NCBI GenBank assembly: GCA_026120185.1
Contig: JANUWF010002342.1
Coordinates: forward strand, 7,115,501-7,179,500
Length of the DNA: 64,000 nt
Origin: Voacanga thouarsii
Taxonomy: Eukaryota > Streptophyta > Magnoliopsida > Gentianales > Apocynaceae
Direction of reading: 5' to 3'
Shown: in pieces, positions 1 through 11,399 of the stretch
Numbering within the stretch: position 1 is the stretch's first letter
Layout: every line of letters starts with the position of its first letter
The notes under the pieces: model-generated
Seen by the model: the letters and a program-made list of their open reading frames with translations, nothing else
What the model was told of the DNA's origin: nothing
The model's database searches: none
Position numbers and translations under genes: made by a program

Positions 1-510
1 GATAACATAGATTAAGTAAAACTTAGAAGAGAAACCTTCTAATGAATGCAACGTAAAAAGAATTGCTACTCTTCTCTCTACAAAAATGCTCCCAGACTGG
101 CATTCCAGCCATGATCCTGTTCACACCACGTGACCTCAAATAGAGTGATCTAATTTTAATTAAAAATGCATATATGAGAATAATTATAAGGCTCATAATC
201 AGGTCCTTGGATGGATAATTCATTTTAAATTGTAAGGAATATCATTTTTCTCTTATGATAGCATAAAAGGAAGCATACACTCATTTTCCTGCCAAATTTG
301 TCACAACATAAGAGTAAATCCAATTTCCTTCAAAATTATAACACAACTTTGAATATAATTTACACTTGTTTAGTTACATAGAAAAAACAATCCCTTTTTT
401 GGCTGAAAATGATGATCGAAATTTATTTAACAACAGAAGTTCCTGCAGAAAAGGATAACCAGAGACATGCTACAATAGTAGAACATTTCATGGCAATGCT
501 AAGCAGAGAT
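1..510. other. Unassigned AT-rich sequence
   Basis: I see no coding signature, repeat boundary or RNA gene here. It lies directly downstream of the decayed desulfhydrase exon on the minus strand, so it would be 3' flank of that former gene. The only open frame of note (23-223, minus, 66 codons) has no recognisable domain. Confidence 0.4.
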
Positions 511-738
511 TCAAGATTTTAGATTTTGGAAGTATGGTTTGTACCTCTATGCTAGTCCAAACATTCCTAGAGTGCTTCCTATGTGAAGAATTACCACTTT
601 TTCATCCTCTCCTTGTTCCTGGCTGAGTTGTGTACCAAGCTCCCAAGCAGCCAAAGTATACATAGGGTCGACTAATATTCCAGTTTGCTGGGCAATCTTT
701 TAGCATTCTTCAACTTCCCTTTCAATACTTTCCCAAAT
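511..738 (-). pseudogene. Decayed last exon of a D-cysteine desulfhydrase / ACC deaminase-like gene
   Basis: Read on the minus strand, this stretch gives [18 protein letters not shown] followed by a segment ending LGMFGLA, a stop, then RYKPYF. That matches the C-terminal part of the plant PLP-dependent D-cysteine desulfhydrase family (the DCD2-like branch), whose usual form is LVDPVYTLAAWE, then [16 protein letters not shown]. The exon starts after a plausible AG acceptor at 739-740 and ends at a TGA at 511-513. Two in-frame stops break it: a TAA shortly before the GILVDP segment, and a TAG where the family has the Gln of AQRYK. HTGG is changed to HIGS, which would damage the cofactor phosphate-binding loop. 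I could not find earlier exons upstream (739-3081), so this is a pseudogene fragment. The family assignment is from remembered motifs and is fairly secure; the exact subfamily is less so. Confidence 0.7.
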
Positions 739-1185
739 CTAGGACAAGATAAGACACATAAGCAATAAACTAGCAAGTCTAAGATACAATTTTCTAAGAT
801 ATAAACAGGATCTGAGCAAAACAATCTTGTGAAATTAAGAGAAGTGAGATTAAGAAAAACTGTGGAAGGTATATAATAAGGTCTCTGATAAGCAAAAGGA
901 AAAGTTTTCTAGAAAGCTTTTATGTTAAAAACAATCAAAAAGATAGTTTTTGAAGGAATACAAATATTGAATTTTGGAGGAAGATGCACCATCAACCTAA
1001 ATTTAGTAGAGAAGAACATAGGTAATAAGTTGAAATAGCAAGAAAACTATTAAGTAAAATGAGAAACTTAGTAAATGATAACAATGGAATAAACTTAGTA
1101 AATGCTAAGAACAAAATATCTCATGGGCCATAAAAAAAATTCCCGCGAAGAACAGGGTTGCAGATGGAGCTTACAGTTCTAAAAT

Positions 1186-1241
<56 letters not shown>

Positions 1242-3081
1242 ATGTTATCCTCGTATGATGTCTAACTACGAAGTCTAGGTGTCCGGCGAGTACACCAAAA
1301 GACAAATTTTTTCTAATAATCACATTTAAAGAAGGTGAGTGACATTATAACAACACACATATAACACTAACTAGTATATCTTAGAAATAAAAAAAAAGTA
1401 GATTGTCCATGTGACATAATAGCCCTAACGGAACGGACTAACATTAAAAAAATTGACTTTTCTTCTCTTTTTTTCTTTTGTAGGAAGGAGGATATCCTCA
1501 TTTCAGTAACCAAGTTCAAATCCCCAAACCATGCAAACTGTCGAATCAATAATTACAAAAATTTTTGCTTTTGCCATCTAATAAATCAAGCCTAGGCATA
1601 CAAATCAAACCAAGATAGAATAATAGGAAAAAAGAACACTACAAATTAATGAAACGAATGTCTCATCTTCTCTTCGCATTACATATATAAATATATAGAG
1701 CATGTTCACATGGTCAGCACTCCTAACCGCCTGGAGAAATCCACAGCTAAGACCTAACCCGATAGTAAACAACCAGAATTACCTTTTTCAGTACTAGAAA
1801 CACCCTTAGATGCCTCTAATGGCCCTCTCAACCATCACCAGGCTCACTATAGCCCTTAATCGACACCTCTAAAGTAGTCATTTCCTTAGCCTTCTTCAAC
1901 ACATCTCTTACCTCAAACTCCCCAACAACAAAACAGAACCAACTGTAAAAATTAACCCAAAATAATTTGCCCCTAAACTATCTAATCCAGCGCTATCACC
2001 TTCCAAAAAGTTTTTGAACAAAGTAAAAACCAACAAATAAGCTTCACTTTCCCTTCCACAATTGCAAGTAAAGTAAACCCAGAACACCACCACCAAAGCA
2101 AGCCCAACTTCAAAACCAGTAGCAGAATTTTAACTTTTCTACCCTTTATAAAGAATGGGATCAAAGGAAAATTTGATCATTGAAACATGTAAACATGCTG
2201 CTGATTTTTGAGTCTTTGGGTTGTTTGGAAGCCACAGACCTCCACAAAATATGGGGCGCAAATACTTTGTGAACATTGATCCATCAAAGTTGAGACCACA
2301 TTTTTTGCTTAACTATTGAAAAAAAAATGAAAAGATAAAAATGCCCTCGACAGAGAAAAAATGAACAACGTAAAACATGGCTTATTTTTCTCTATTATAA
2401 AGATAAAGATATACACATATATCTGTGAAGCCGGGTTGGGGAACCTGAGGTGGGTGGATTTATCATATAGTAGTACAAAGTTTGGTAGGACCTACATGTT
2501 TATTAAAATAACAACATTCATATCAAGAATGCGTTACAAATACTGTGAGCCATACGAGGAAAATGAGAAAGTACAAGTTGTAAAATCCATTTACTATGAT
2601 TCATAAAAAAATATGTGCACAGGATGAAGAATACATTCACAAACTCAATTATAGGAATTTCTATTACCTCATGCTGCTTATTGCACCAAATCACTTGAGG
2701 TGCCTCCGTGCTCTAATGGTTTCTCATCAAAATGAAACCATCTAACCATGATAATTTTAGAGATGCATGAGCTGCGCCAAATGGTAGTGAAGCTGGCAAT
2801 TGCCAATTGGTGTGCTTTGAAATAGTAAGGCACAAAATCTTCTAATGCACCCTTTAGCCCAAGGGAACAACCCTAATATAGAATCCAATTCCTTTCGTCA
2901 AGAAATATTCCAGTGCAAGGTATTCCACTACTACATATTTCTTTTTCTCTTTTTTTTAACCAAACCTACATTGCAATTAGAAAATGTGAAGTCCAATTAG
3001 ACCTTGCATTAAGCAATTGCTTGGCATTTGCTAAATGTAAGGTTTGTCGATCTCGTATTAGGCAATAGTGAGAGAATAAAA
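739..3081. other. AT-rich spacer, possibly former intron sequence
   Basis: No exon of the desulfhydrase-like gene or any other protein domain could be recognised on either strand. The stretch holds an (AT)n microsatellite at 1191-1238 and several short open frames of biased composition. It ends at the start of an Athila-like LTR fragment. Confidence 0.35.
1191..1238. repeat. (AT)n microsatellite
   Basis: Uninterrupted AT dinucleotide run of about 24 units. Confidence 0.97.
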
Positions 3082-4365
3082 TGATGGGGCCTAAATATAC
3101 TTATATTTTTATAGCTATTTGAGGTGATTTTGGGATGTTTTTGATGGAATAACTAGTCAATTTATTTACAATTTGATATTTTTCCAGTAGAAAGGCTTAC
3201 CTCTGATTTTATGCAAAATTAGAGAATTTGGAGTTTAATTGTGCAATTCTAGACCTGACCCAGCATCGACCCAAAAACAGGGCAAAAATAAAGGGAAAAG
3301 CTAAGTAAACTAGGAATCCATAACTGACCTAGCATTGCCCAGAGAGGTTGACTCAGCACCAACCATGCTTTGTTTCTGAGGCGGTTTAAAATCCTAACGC
3401 GAGCATAATTAGAAATTTCTCAACAAGTCTTTTGATTTCTTATTTGTACATGGCCTAGAACTTCTAAGGAATGATTTCGGAAACCTAGGAAGTTATAAAT
3501 ATAAGAAAAACATAAGCAAAAGAAGAGGGATTCCAAGGGATAAAATTTAGAAATCATTCATTGAATGGGGAATTCTTCAAAATGAGCATTACTTCAAGAA
3601 AGTTTTCAATGGAGGAAAAAGGGGTTTGTCTATGAGTTCTTTCTTAAACCATTGTTTTGTTTTTCTTGAACAACGATGAGATCAATATCTTTATTGAAGT
3701 TGGATGTTATTTTTAAATTCATAATATTGAATTAATTTAATTATTTGATCAATTGAGTATTATTATTGGTATTTGATTACTTGTTTTTATTAAAGAATTG
3801 ATGAAATTTGATCTCTATTCTAATTAACTTGGAAAAGAGGTTAGTTAGGATTCAATTAATTGATTTCATATGTGTGTTTTTCTTAACAGACTTGGGAAAG
3901 AAAATTAAGTGTAAAAGAACATAAGTAATCAAAGATTAGTTAATTTCACCTAGAGTATAGGGTCATTCGCTAATTTCATGTTTTATGTCGCCTAGAGTAT
4001 AGGGATATTGGTTGATGAAAGAGTTTCATGCATATTTTGGTTGATTGGTGAGATAGAGTATATTCTTTAATTTAACTAGGAGATAGAGAATCCTTGACTT
4101 GGAAAGAATTGGATTCTATTTTATTTCATTATGATGCCAAGATATTGACTAATTGTGATAATTAGTAGTAATTCATTGTCATGTCTTCAAGAATTTCTAT
4201 CTTAATGCATCTTTTTCTCTCCTAAAGTTGTATATATTTTATTTTTCTTCTTTCATCACTTTAATTGGTCGGTTAAATAATGTATGAAAAGTAACTAATG
4301 GTAGTTGTTTCTTGAGAAATGATACTCCTTAAGTCCCTATACTATGTTTTTCGATGATTGCACTT
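3082..4365 (+). mobile_element. Truncated Athila-like LTR
   Basis: The start TGATGGGGCCTAAATATAC resembles the start of the LTR at 15745 (TGATAGGGTCTAAATTAG). Similarity continues patchily along the whole stretch, including the ATTGGTCGGTTAAATAATG block (compare ATTGAGTCGGTTAAACAATG near 17095) and the GCACTTGCTCA block near the LTR end. It is an old, diverged member of the same LTR family. It stops at 4366-4370, where the shared bases GCTCA join it to a fragment of an unrelated copia LTR, so the last ~100 bp of the LTR are missing. Confidence 0.65.
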
Positions 4366-4496
4366 GCTCAGCAAACAAAGTATCTTGGAGATCTCAAGTC
4401 TAAGGATACTTGCACGTTTGCTACATTGAGATTATGTCACTGACAATAAACAGTTATCCATGTGATTATCTCAAGGCTAGGTCATCCAATGAACTC
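4366..4496 (+). mobile_element. Fragment of a copia LTR (family 2)
   Basis: About 130 bp closely match 46385-46512 in the solo LTR at 45464-46878, beginning in the GCTCAGCAAACAAAG block and ending at CATCCAATGAACT. Both ends are abrupt: Athila-like LTR on the left, copia element A LTR on the right. Confidence 0.8.
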
Positions 4497-5522
4497 GCAA
4501 CCTGTAAAAATTAAATGCAAAGAGAATGAACACGAGATTTATAGTGGTTCGATCTACCAAGATCTACATCCACTTCCTTAAGCTCAAACTTAGGATTTTA
4601 AATTTGATTTCTTTAAACTCAGCCAACTCAATGGTGTCTATCTACACCAATTACATAAGAAAATCACCACACTTAGTTTTATCGAAACATCTCAATCAAC
4701 AACAAATCAAGGCTCATCCTAAATGGGTTTTACACCACAACCTTGATGTTCAACAAGGATTATAGAAATGTAACAGAGATAACTCACACTTTTGAGCAAA
4801 TGTGCAAACAAATGAGAACCAACAACCTTTACCTTTTTGAAGCAATTTTATTTCAATTTGAAGCACTGTTGAAAAGGGAGATTTTTGTATTCTAGAGAGT
4901 AAGAGTGGTTCTTAGAAAGATAAGACAAAAATCTACTTTAAAATTAAAATTTGAAACCTTTTATAGAGGCAAAAAGTAAAGCCCCAATGGCTAGAAACAG
5001 TTAGTTTCACATTGTCAGATTTTTCAGAGTTTTAGACTCAACGATCGGACGAAGGGAGTCCAAAAGGTGGTCAAAAATGGCACTTTTCTAAATAGAAACA
5101 TTTTGATACTGTTCACAGAGTTTTGGACGAAGCTTTTGGACGCAGAGCCATCTAAATTTCTCAATCCAAAGTTCTGAAGACTTAATACTTTGAAATAATT
5201 TTACTTATGTACTTCAAGGTAGAGATAAACTGAATTATAAGGTAAGAAAGACATAGGAATTTACACAAAATATCTTAACAGACTGATTCCTAGTCTAAAA
5301 TTCTTTCTCAAGTACTTCATGATCTTGTGAGCTCTTAGGTTGAGATTGTTCTTGATCCATCACCACTTTAGATTCCATTTCCTTAAAAGCTGCTTAGCAA
5401 TCTATTTGCAAACCTTGAAAGAACTGAGTCAAACATATCTTATTACATATAGATCACACAAGTTTGTCCTCCTCAATATTTGTCATAAGTTAAACACAGG
5501 AAAATGCCATTAGGACTAACTC
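4497..5522 (-). repeat. Element A left (3') LTR, truncated
   Basis: Matches 56005-57033 of element B almost throughout. The first ~260 bp of that LTR (55745-56004) are absent here and replaced by unrelated LTR sequence. A purine-rich tract on the minus strand (centred on GGGTTGGGGGTAAGAAAC, 5523-5550) borders its inner edge, as expected for a polypurine tract. Confidence 0.82.
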
Positions 5523-5550
5523 AAGTTTCTTACCCCCAACCCTTGAAATG

Positions 5551-6440
5551 TACCACTGGCCTATAAAACCCTATCCAATCTCTTCTAATCAGCCTTTTCT
5601 CATATTAGCATAAAATTCTCATACTACAATAGTAAACTGCATTTTATCAATAGATAACAGGGATTCCCACCCAAAAGACTCAAACATATTCAACACATTT
5701 GTAAAATCTATAAAAGACTCTAGATTTGTGCGATAACTGACAATCACAGTTCCGTTTCTTGAAACCTATTCATTAAAATCGGATTCACTTTTAGAATCTA
5801 GAAAATGCGGTACTTAGCTCTCAAAACTTTCCTATTCCGAAGTAGATATTGAGGTGTCGGTCTGATAGTTAAGAGTTCGGGAATGACTTCTTTTCCTTTT
5901 TCCATTGTAGTCTATTTTTTCTTCATTGTTGTAGTGATTTTTTGGGCTTTTTTTGACTTGGGTTTGGTTGATTTTAGGGATTTTACCATTGTGATTAGAG
6001 GGTAAAAGCTTGGGCTTTCAGTTGTTCAGAGAGAAACTTAGAAAAGTTTTGAAAGAAGAAAGATAGAGTTCTCGGTTAATTTCAGAATCCAAAAGAGAAG
6101 AGAAAGAAAAGCTTTTTTGTGATTTCCTAGGAGGTTGTGAGGATAAGTACAATCAAATAAATTAGAGAGAGGCTTTTCATTAGAAATTTCAAAAGCTATC
6201 TTGGAAAAAGCACTTTCATTTTAAATTTCAAAAAGAATAATCTGGAAGCAGATATTTTTGAAATACATACGATGCATCTGGTCGTTTTCATTTTGAATTA
6301 AAGCTTCATCCAGAATGTTCATCTAAAAGGGATTCCTTAAAGAGAGAGTTTTGGAAGATGAGTTTTGGATTTACTCTTTGAAATGTTGCATCCAAAATCT
6401 CCCCCCAGGATTATGTTTCTTTAGAGATGTGCAAAAACAG
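5551..6440 (-). pseudogene. Element A region between RNase H and the 3' LTR
   Basis: About 0.9 kb separates the RNase H end from the LTR, longer than the short 3' leader of simple copia elements. The equivalent stretch in element B keeps an 81-codon lysine-rich open frame at 57255-57500. Here it is broken by stops. Function is unknown; it may be a relic of the extra 3' ORF found in some plant copia lineages such as SIRE. Confidence 0.45.
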
Positions 6441-7950
6441 ACGATCAAATCATTCCCAACAAAATTTTAGTCACGCAATTTTTGTGATGCCCAATCCTCT
6501 TCTCAGAAAGAAAAATCTATCTTCAGCCAGGGGTTTTGTCAATATATCTGCGAGTTATTCATTTGTGGAGATATATTCTACACAAACATCATCTTTGAGC
6601 ACATGATCTCTAATAAAATGATACTTAACTTCAAAATGCTTGGTCCTAGAATGTTGAATAGGATTTTCGTTAAATTGATTACACTAGTATTACCACATTG
6701 TATAGGTACGTAATGAAAATTGAGACCAAAATCAAGCAATATGTTTTTCATCCACAGAATTTGCGCAAAACAGCTCTTTGCTGCAATATATTCAGCCTCA
6801 GTTGTGGATAAGGATACACAAGCCTATTTCTTGCTATGCTATGACACTAAAGAATGTTCGAGAAATTGACAATGCCCGCTAGTTCTTTTTCATTCAATTT
6901 TACAACCTGCATAGTCTGCATCAATGTAGCTTATATATGATCAAAGGTGTTAGTACGAAGATACCATAAACCATAATCATATGTTCCAACCAAATATCTA
7001 AGGATGCATTTCACGACACATAAGTGAGATTCCTTTGGACAAGATTGAAATCTAGCACGAAGACAAACTAAAAACATAATATCTGGTCAGCTAGCAATAA
7101 GATATCATAAACTTTTGATCATACCTCTGTATTTTGATTTGTCCACTTTCTTACCCTTTTCATCCTTGTCAAGCTTTAGAGAGCGCTCATAGGTGTACTA
7201 ATTTCTTTGGCTTCAATCATACCAAGCCTTTTAAGTTGTTCTTTAGCGTATATAGCTAGATTTAGATAAATTCCATCATTGGATTGTTTAATTTGCAGTC
7301 CGAGGAAGAAGTTGAGTTCTCCCATCATGCTCATTTCGAATTCCTACTGCATAGTCTTAATAAATATCTTACACAAGGATTTATTAGTAGCACAAAAAAT
7401 GATATTATCAACATAAATTTGGACAATGAGAAGGTCATTAGAATTTTCTGACTTAATAAACAGTGTAGTATCAATCAAGCATTTTGAAAAATCTTTTGAG
7501 AGTAAGAATCCACTAAACCTTTCATACCAAGCTCGTATGGCTTGTTTTAAACCATAGAGAGCCTTTAAGAGTTTGAAAATATGATTTGAAAAGTGCTCAT
7601 GAATAAAACCCAGATGTTGTTCTACATATAGCTCCTCTTCAATAAAACCATTTAAAAATTCACTTTTAACATCTATTTGATAAGACATGAAATTTTTGAA
7701 AGATGAAAGGCAAGTAGCATTGTTATGGACTCTAATCTAGCAATAGGAGCAAATGTCTCATCATAATCAATGCCCTATTCTTAATTAAATCCTTCAACAA
7801 TAAGTCTAGCTTTATTTCTAATCATCACTCCATGTTCATCAAGTTTGTTTCTGAAAACCCACTTGGTACCAACAATCGGATGATCAAATGGTTTAGGAAT
7901 GAGTTTCCAAACTTGATTTCTCTCAAATTGGTTCAGTTCTGCTTGCATAG
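6440..7950 (-). pseudogene. Copia reverse transcriptase and RNase H, decayed (element A)
   Basis: The clearest part is 7344-7688, read on the minus strand: QIDVKSEFLNGFIEEELYVEQ, then LKALYGLKQAIRAWYERF, then IVQIYVDNIIFCAT. These are the conserved copia reverse transcriptase blocks. The catalytic YVDD is changed to YVDN here, whereas element B keeps YVDD at the same place. Downstream, 6540-7000 encodes a broken RNase H with recognisable GHCQFLEHSLVSWHSKKQ-type and STTEAEYIAA-type segments, interrupted by stops. The region is collinear with 58050-59470 of element B. Confidence 0.85.
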
Positions 7951-7956
7951 CTAGTA

Positions 7957-9212
7957 TGAAAAACCTTAGAGGAGGGTGAATAATGTCTTTGGCAAATTTA
8001 AAAACACTTTGAAAAAATTATGTTTTTCGAAGTCCTCATTTGATTTTTCAGATTGAGGAGTTTTCTCGATATGCAAAGAAGAGTTTTTTAGTAGACTTAA
8101 GAAGCCAACAACAATTTGAATGAAATGAGACACGAGTTGTGCAATTAATACTCAAATAAAGATGGGTTGGTGAGAATCATAAAGATTTTTTTAGAATAGT
8201 TGAGAGTATAGAGCAAAGAAATTTTTAAGTAAATAGAATTAAATGCAAGGAAAACAAAAATGATATTTATACCAAGAACTACATCCACTACCTTAATCTC
8301 ACACTTAAGAATTTTTTAAACCAAATCAATGGTGTTTGTCTACATCAATTACACAAGAGGATGGCCATATTTGGTTTTATCAAACCTCTCAATCCACAAT
8401 AAAGCAAGGCTCACCCCAAATGAATTTTATACCACAACCTTAATATTCAACAAGGATTATAGAAATGTAATAGAGATAGCTTACACTTTTGAGCAAATGT
8501 GCAAACAAATGAGAACTAACAACCTTTACCTTTTTGAAGCAATTTTATTTCACTCTGAAGCACTATTAAAAAGGGAGATTTTTGTATTCTAGAGAGTAAG
8601 AGTATTTCTTATATAGATAGGACAAAAATTTACTTTAAAATCGAGTTTTGAAACCTTTCATAGAGACAAAAAGTAAAGCTCCAACGGCTAGTTTCACGTT
8701 GTCAGATTTTTCAGAGTTTTGGACTCAAGGATCGGACGAGGGTGCATCTAAACGGTGAGTCTAAAATGGTATTTTTCTCGGCAGAAACATTTTGACACTA
8801 TTCACAGAGTTTTGGAGAAAGTTTTTAGATGCAGAGCCTTCCAAATTACTCAATCTAAAATTCTGAAGACTTAATACTTTGAAATTTTTTTGCTTGTGTG
8901 CTTCAAGATAGAAATAAACTGAATAATAAGGTAAGGAAGACATAGGAATTTACACAAAATACCTTAACAAAATGATTCCTAGTCTAAAGTTCTTTCATAA
9001 GGACTTCATGATCTTGTGAGCTATTAGGTTGAGGTTATTCTTGATTAATCACCACTTTGGATTCCATTTCCTCAAGAACTGCTTAGCAATCTTATTTGCA
9101 TGCCTTGAAAGAACTGAGTCAAACATGTCCTATTACTTATAGATCATACAAGTTTGTCCTCATCAATGTTTGTCGTAAGTCAAAATACAAGAGAATGCCC
9201 TTAGGGCTAACA
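7957..9212 (-). repeat. Element A right (5') LTR
   Basis: 1256 bp, starting TGAAAAACCTTAGAG and ending GGGCTAACA on the plus strand. It is highly similar to element B's right LTR at 62256-63523. The primer binding site that should sit just left of it has been deleted. Confidence 0.88.
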
Positions 9213-9738
9213 ATTGTTATTTTTGTTGTGTTATTATTATTGTTGTTGTTACTTCTCTTTGCTTATTATTCACTTTAAAAGAAAAATAATATATGATCTT
9301 TTTTCTTAATTTTTAACATGTTAACATTCCTAACATGTTGCTCCAGGAATATTTTTCTATTTTTTTAATGTCTTCATCATCTTTGATTGGTGGAAGGAGA
9401 CAAAAAATAAAGAAGATAAAAGAAATGCATGTTGAGCATTAGTAATTACACTAGTAGAATAAAATCTTAACATATATTCTTAGAAATAACTTTTAAACTT
9501 GCAAGATAGTATCCAAACATGGTTTGATAATTTTATTTTATTTTTTCATTTCAAGTCCCTACTAAATAGAGGGAGAGGAATTATGTAGTTGTAGGATGGA
9601 ATATCTTAGAGGAAATACTTCTTCGTTATAATTTAGAATGACTATATTTTTATTTCAAGATTTTCAAATCTAACATATATTTTCTTAAAATAAATATTTT
9701 TTTCTAGTCTAAAAGGGCACAACTTCTACTTTGGTTAA
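9213..9738. repeat. BBE-block 3' flank, copy 1
   Basis: 9213-9700 matches 63524-64000 almost base for base, and its first ~240 bp match 40171-40410 more loosely. In each case it lies beside the right end of a copia LTR or CACTA relic and before the 3' end of a BBE-like gene. Relative to the 40 kb copy, this one carries about 360 extra bases (9455-9815), or the other copy has lost them. Confidence 0.8.
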
Positions 9739-9990
9739 ATGTTTCCTGAACCCTTGTTTCAAGCCAAAATTAGACCTAGAATTATTGATATTGTAGAACA
9801 ACGGAGTAGTTATACAGACTTGGTTTTAATGGGCAACAACACAAAAGACGTATACCCTTCTAGAATGCACAACATGGAATATATGAGAATAACACGGAAT
9901 ATCAACAATGCAATTGCAATTTCCTATCATATAAACTATGGAAATTTGGAGAATAGTAAAAATACAAACAATTGTTCTCTTTATTTAACT

Positions 9991-10653
9991 TTAATAATGC
10001 TGAATAAAGTGAAAATGTATTGTGGTGACTTTAACTACCACACCAACGTAGATAGAAATGTAACAAAATTCTCTTTTAGACATGAAAATTTTAGCATGTA
10101 TCCAATAGGGAGGAATGCTTTGTTCAAAATTAAAGAATTTTCGAGGGTTAACCATCGTCTTCAACTTCACCGTTCTATCAAAGTTATTCTTGTAATATTG
10201 AGTGCCAAAAACTCTTGCCTCTTCAACACAGGTATATCTTTTGTTGTTGTTTGTCCCCAAGTCAATATCCTGGTAATTAGTGTAGGCTCTCCTTTGATTA
10301 TTAGGTATGTACTTACCAATAACTCGATAAAATTGTTTCATCCAATTTACACCTTCTTGAGCCAATGTTTTGTTTTTACCGTTCCATAATGCTACTTCAA
10401 CTGCCAAGAATAAAGTTCCAGCCCTATATAGGAAGGGAATATTTGATTCTAATATTTCATCCATTCTATCTCCAAAAGGGTTCCAGTCTATTGTTGCTTC
10501 CCCTGGATTTCTTTTGGTAAAAAAATCAAAAATCTCAATGAGTTTAGCTCTTGGAATAGGCTACTGGATTAAGCCTTACTTAGCTTTGTGGTAGCTGAGA
10601 TTAGGATTAGTTTTGTCTAACAAAAACTCACGTGCTAATTCCAATGGGACATC
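9991..10653 (-). pseudogene. BBE-like oxidase pseudogene, C-terminal part
   Basis: This is collinear with the C-terminal ~185 codons of the intact BBE-like gene at 40692-42281 (for example FLAVEVALWNGKNKTLAQEG and FEQSIPPY). Breaks: an in-frame TAG at 10561-10563 where the intact gene has Gln of QQPIP, and a TAA at 10576-10578. The normal stop TAA has become AAA at 10090-10092, so the frame reads through about 34 codons to 9991. The invariant-looking NPFGGRM motif is NPFGDRM. The sequence ends at 10653-10656, where a CACTA transposon begins; the rest of the gene continues at 32422 on the other side. Together with the missing N-terminal third, these changes show a long-dead gene. I cannot tell whether the insertion or the first stop came first. 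Confidence 0.93.
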
Positions 10654-10656
10654 ATA
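10654..10656. repeat. Target site duplication ATA (left)
   Basis: ATA directly precedes CACTA at 10657; the same ATA directly follows TAGTG at 32422-32424. The intact paralogue has a single ATA in GGGACACCATATTGGATGG near 41255, so the pre-insertion site is known. Confidence 0.93.
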
Positions 10657-11215
10657 CACTACCAGAAAACAGAGAATTAGTGAGGGCCAATTCCGTCGCT
10701 AATTTATTTTAGCGATGGATTAGCGAGGGAAAAATTCCTAGCTAATTTCTTCCTCGCAAAGGCAAATTTTTGCGACGGATTTAAAATTCCATCGCAAGTA
10801 GCGACAGATTTGCGAGAGAATTTTTCAGCAATCAACGACTTTGGCAATGAATTTTGAAACAGATTTGCGAGGGATTTATTTCAATCCATCGCAGATCCCT
10901 TTCTAAATAGAAAGGGATTAGCGATGGATATCTTAATAATTAATAAAAATAAAATGTTGGTAAATAGGAAAATTTCTGTCACTAATCCCTTGCTAATTAG
11001 CGAGGGACTAGCTACGGATATTTCCTTTTTAACTTAACTATTTAAATGATTGTCACTAATCCCAAGCTAATTAGTAAGGGATTAGCTTCGAAATTATCTT
11101 TTAAAATAAATTTCGTCGCTAATCCCTTGCTAATCGCGAGCGAATAGCGAGGATTATTTGGCCGACTTCTTCTGTTCCCTCACTAATCCTTCGCTAATAC
11201 TGTATAATTTTAAAA
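10657..11215. repeat. Left subterminal repeats of the CACTA element
   Basis: Many direct and inverted copies of motifs such as TTAGCGAGGGA, TTCCGTCGCTAAT and CCCTTGCTAATTAGCGAGG. Presumed binding sites for the element's own TNPA-like protein. Confidence 0.88.
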
Positions 11216-11399
11216 TATTTTAAAAAATGTCCTATATGAGAAGAAAATTCATCTGTCAAAGTAATGCCAAAATTCAATTAAATAAAAAAATGCATCAAAT
11301 ACTATAATAATAACAAATATGAATAATACATAAAAATATTGTCAAATATTCTAAATAAATATAATAATGAAAAAATATGAATAATACATAAAAATGTAG

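Larger units (their letters stand above)
4497..9212 (-). mobile_element. Ty1/copia element A, internal-deletion derivative
   Basis: This is a minus-strand copia element related to element B (55745-63523). It consists of a left (3') LTR truncated at its outer end (about 4497-5522), a segment downstream of RNase H, decayed RNase H and reverse transcriptase, and a right (5') LTR at 7957-9212. Gag, protease, integrase and the primer binding site are missing. The pol sequence runs straight into the right LTR at 7950-7958, at a short stretch (ATGAAAAA) resembling sequence at both deletion endpoints in element B. The right LTR ends in CTAACA, followed by ATTGT. The unoccupied homologous site near 40171 also has ATTGT, which fits a 5-bp target duplication, but the matching left copy is lost. 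It cannot move on its own. Confidence 0.85.

Noticed and set aside
1480..1540. Possible SINE promoter (B-box-like GTTCAAATC)
   Set aside because: No A box at a suitable distance upstream.
9739..10389. 216-codon open frame on the plus strand
   Set aside because: Antisense shadow of the BBE-like pseudogene and its 3' flank; a matching antisense frame occurs over the intact gene (40422-41015).
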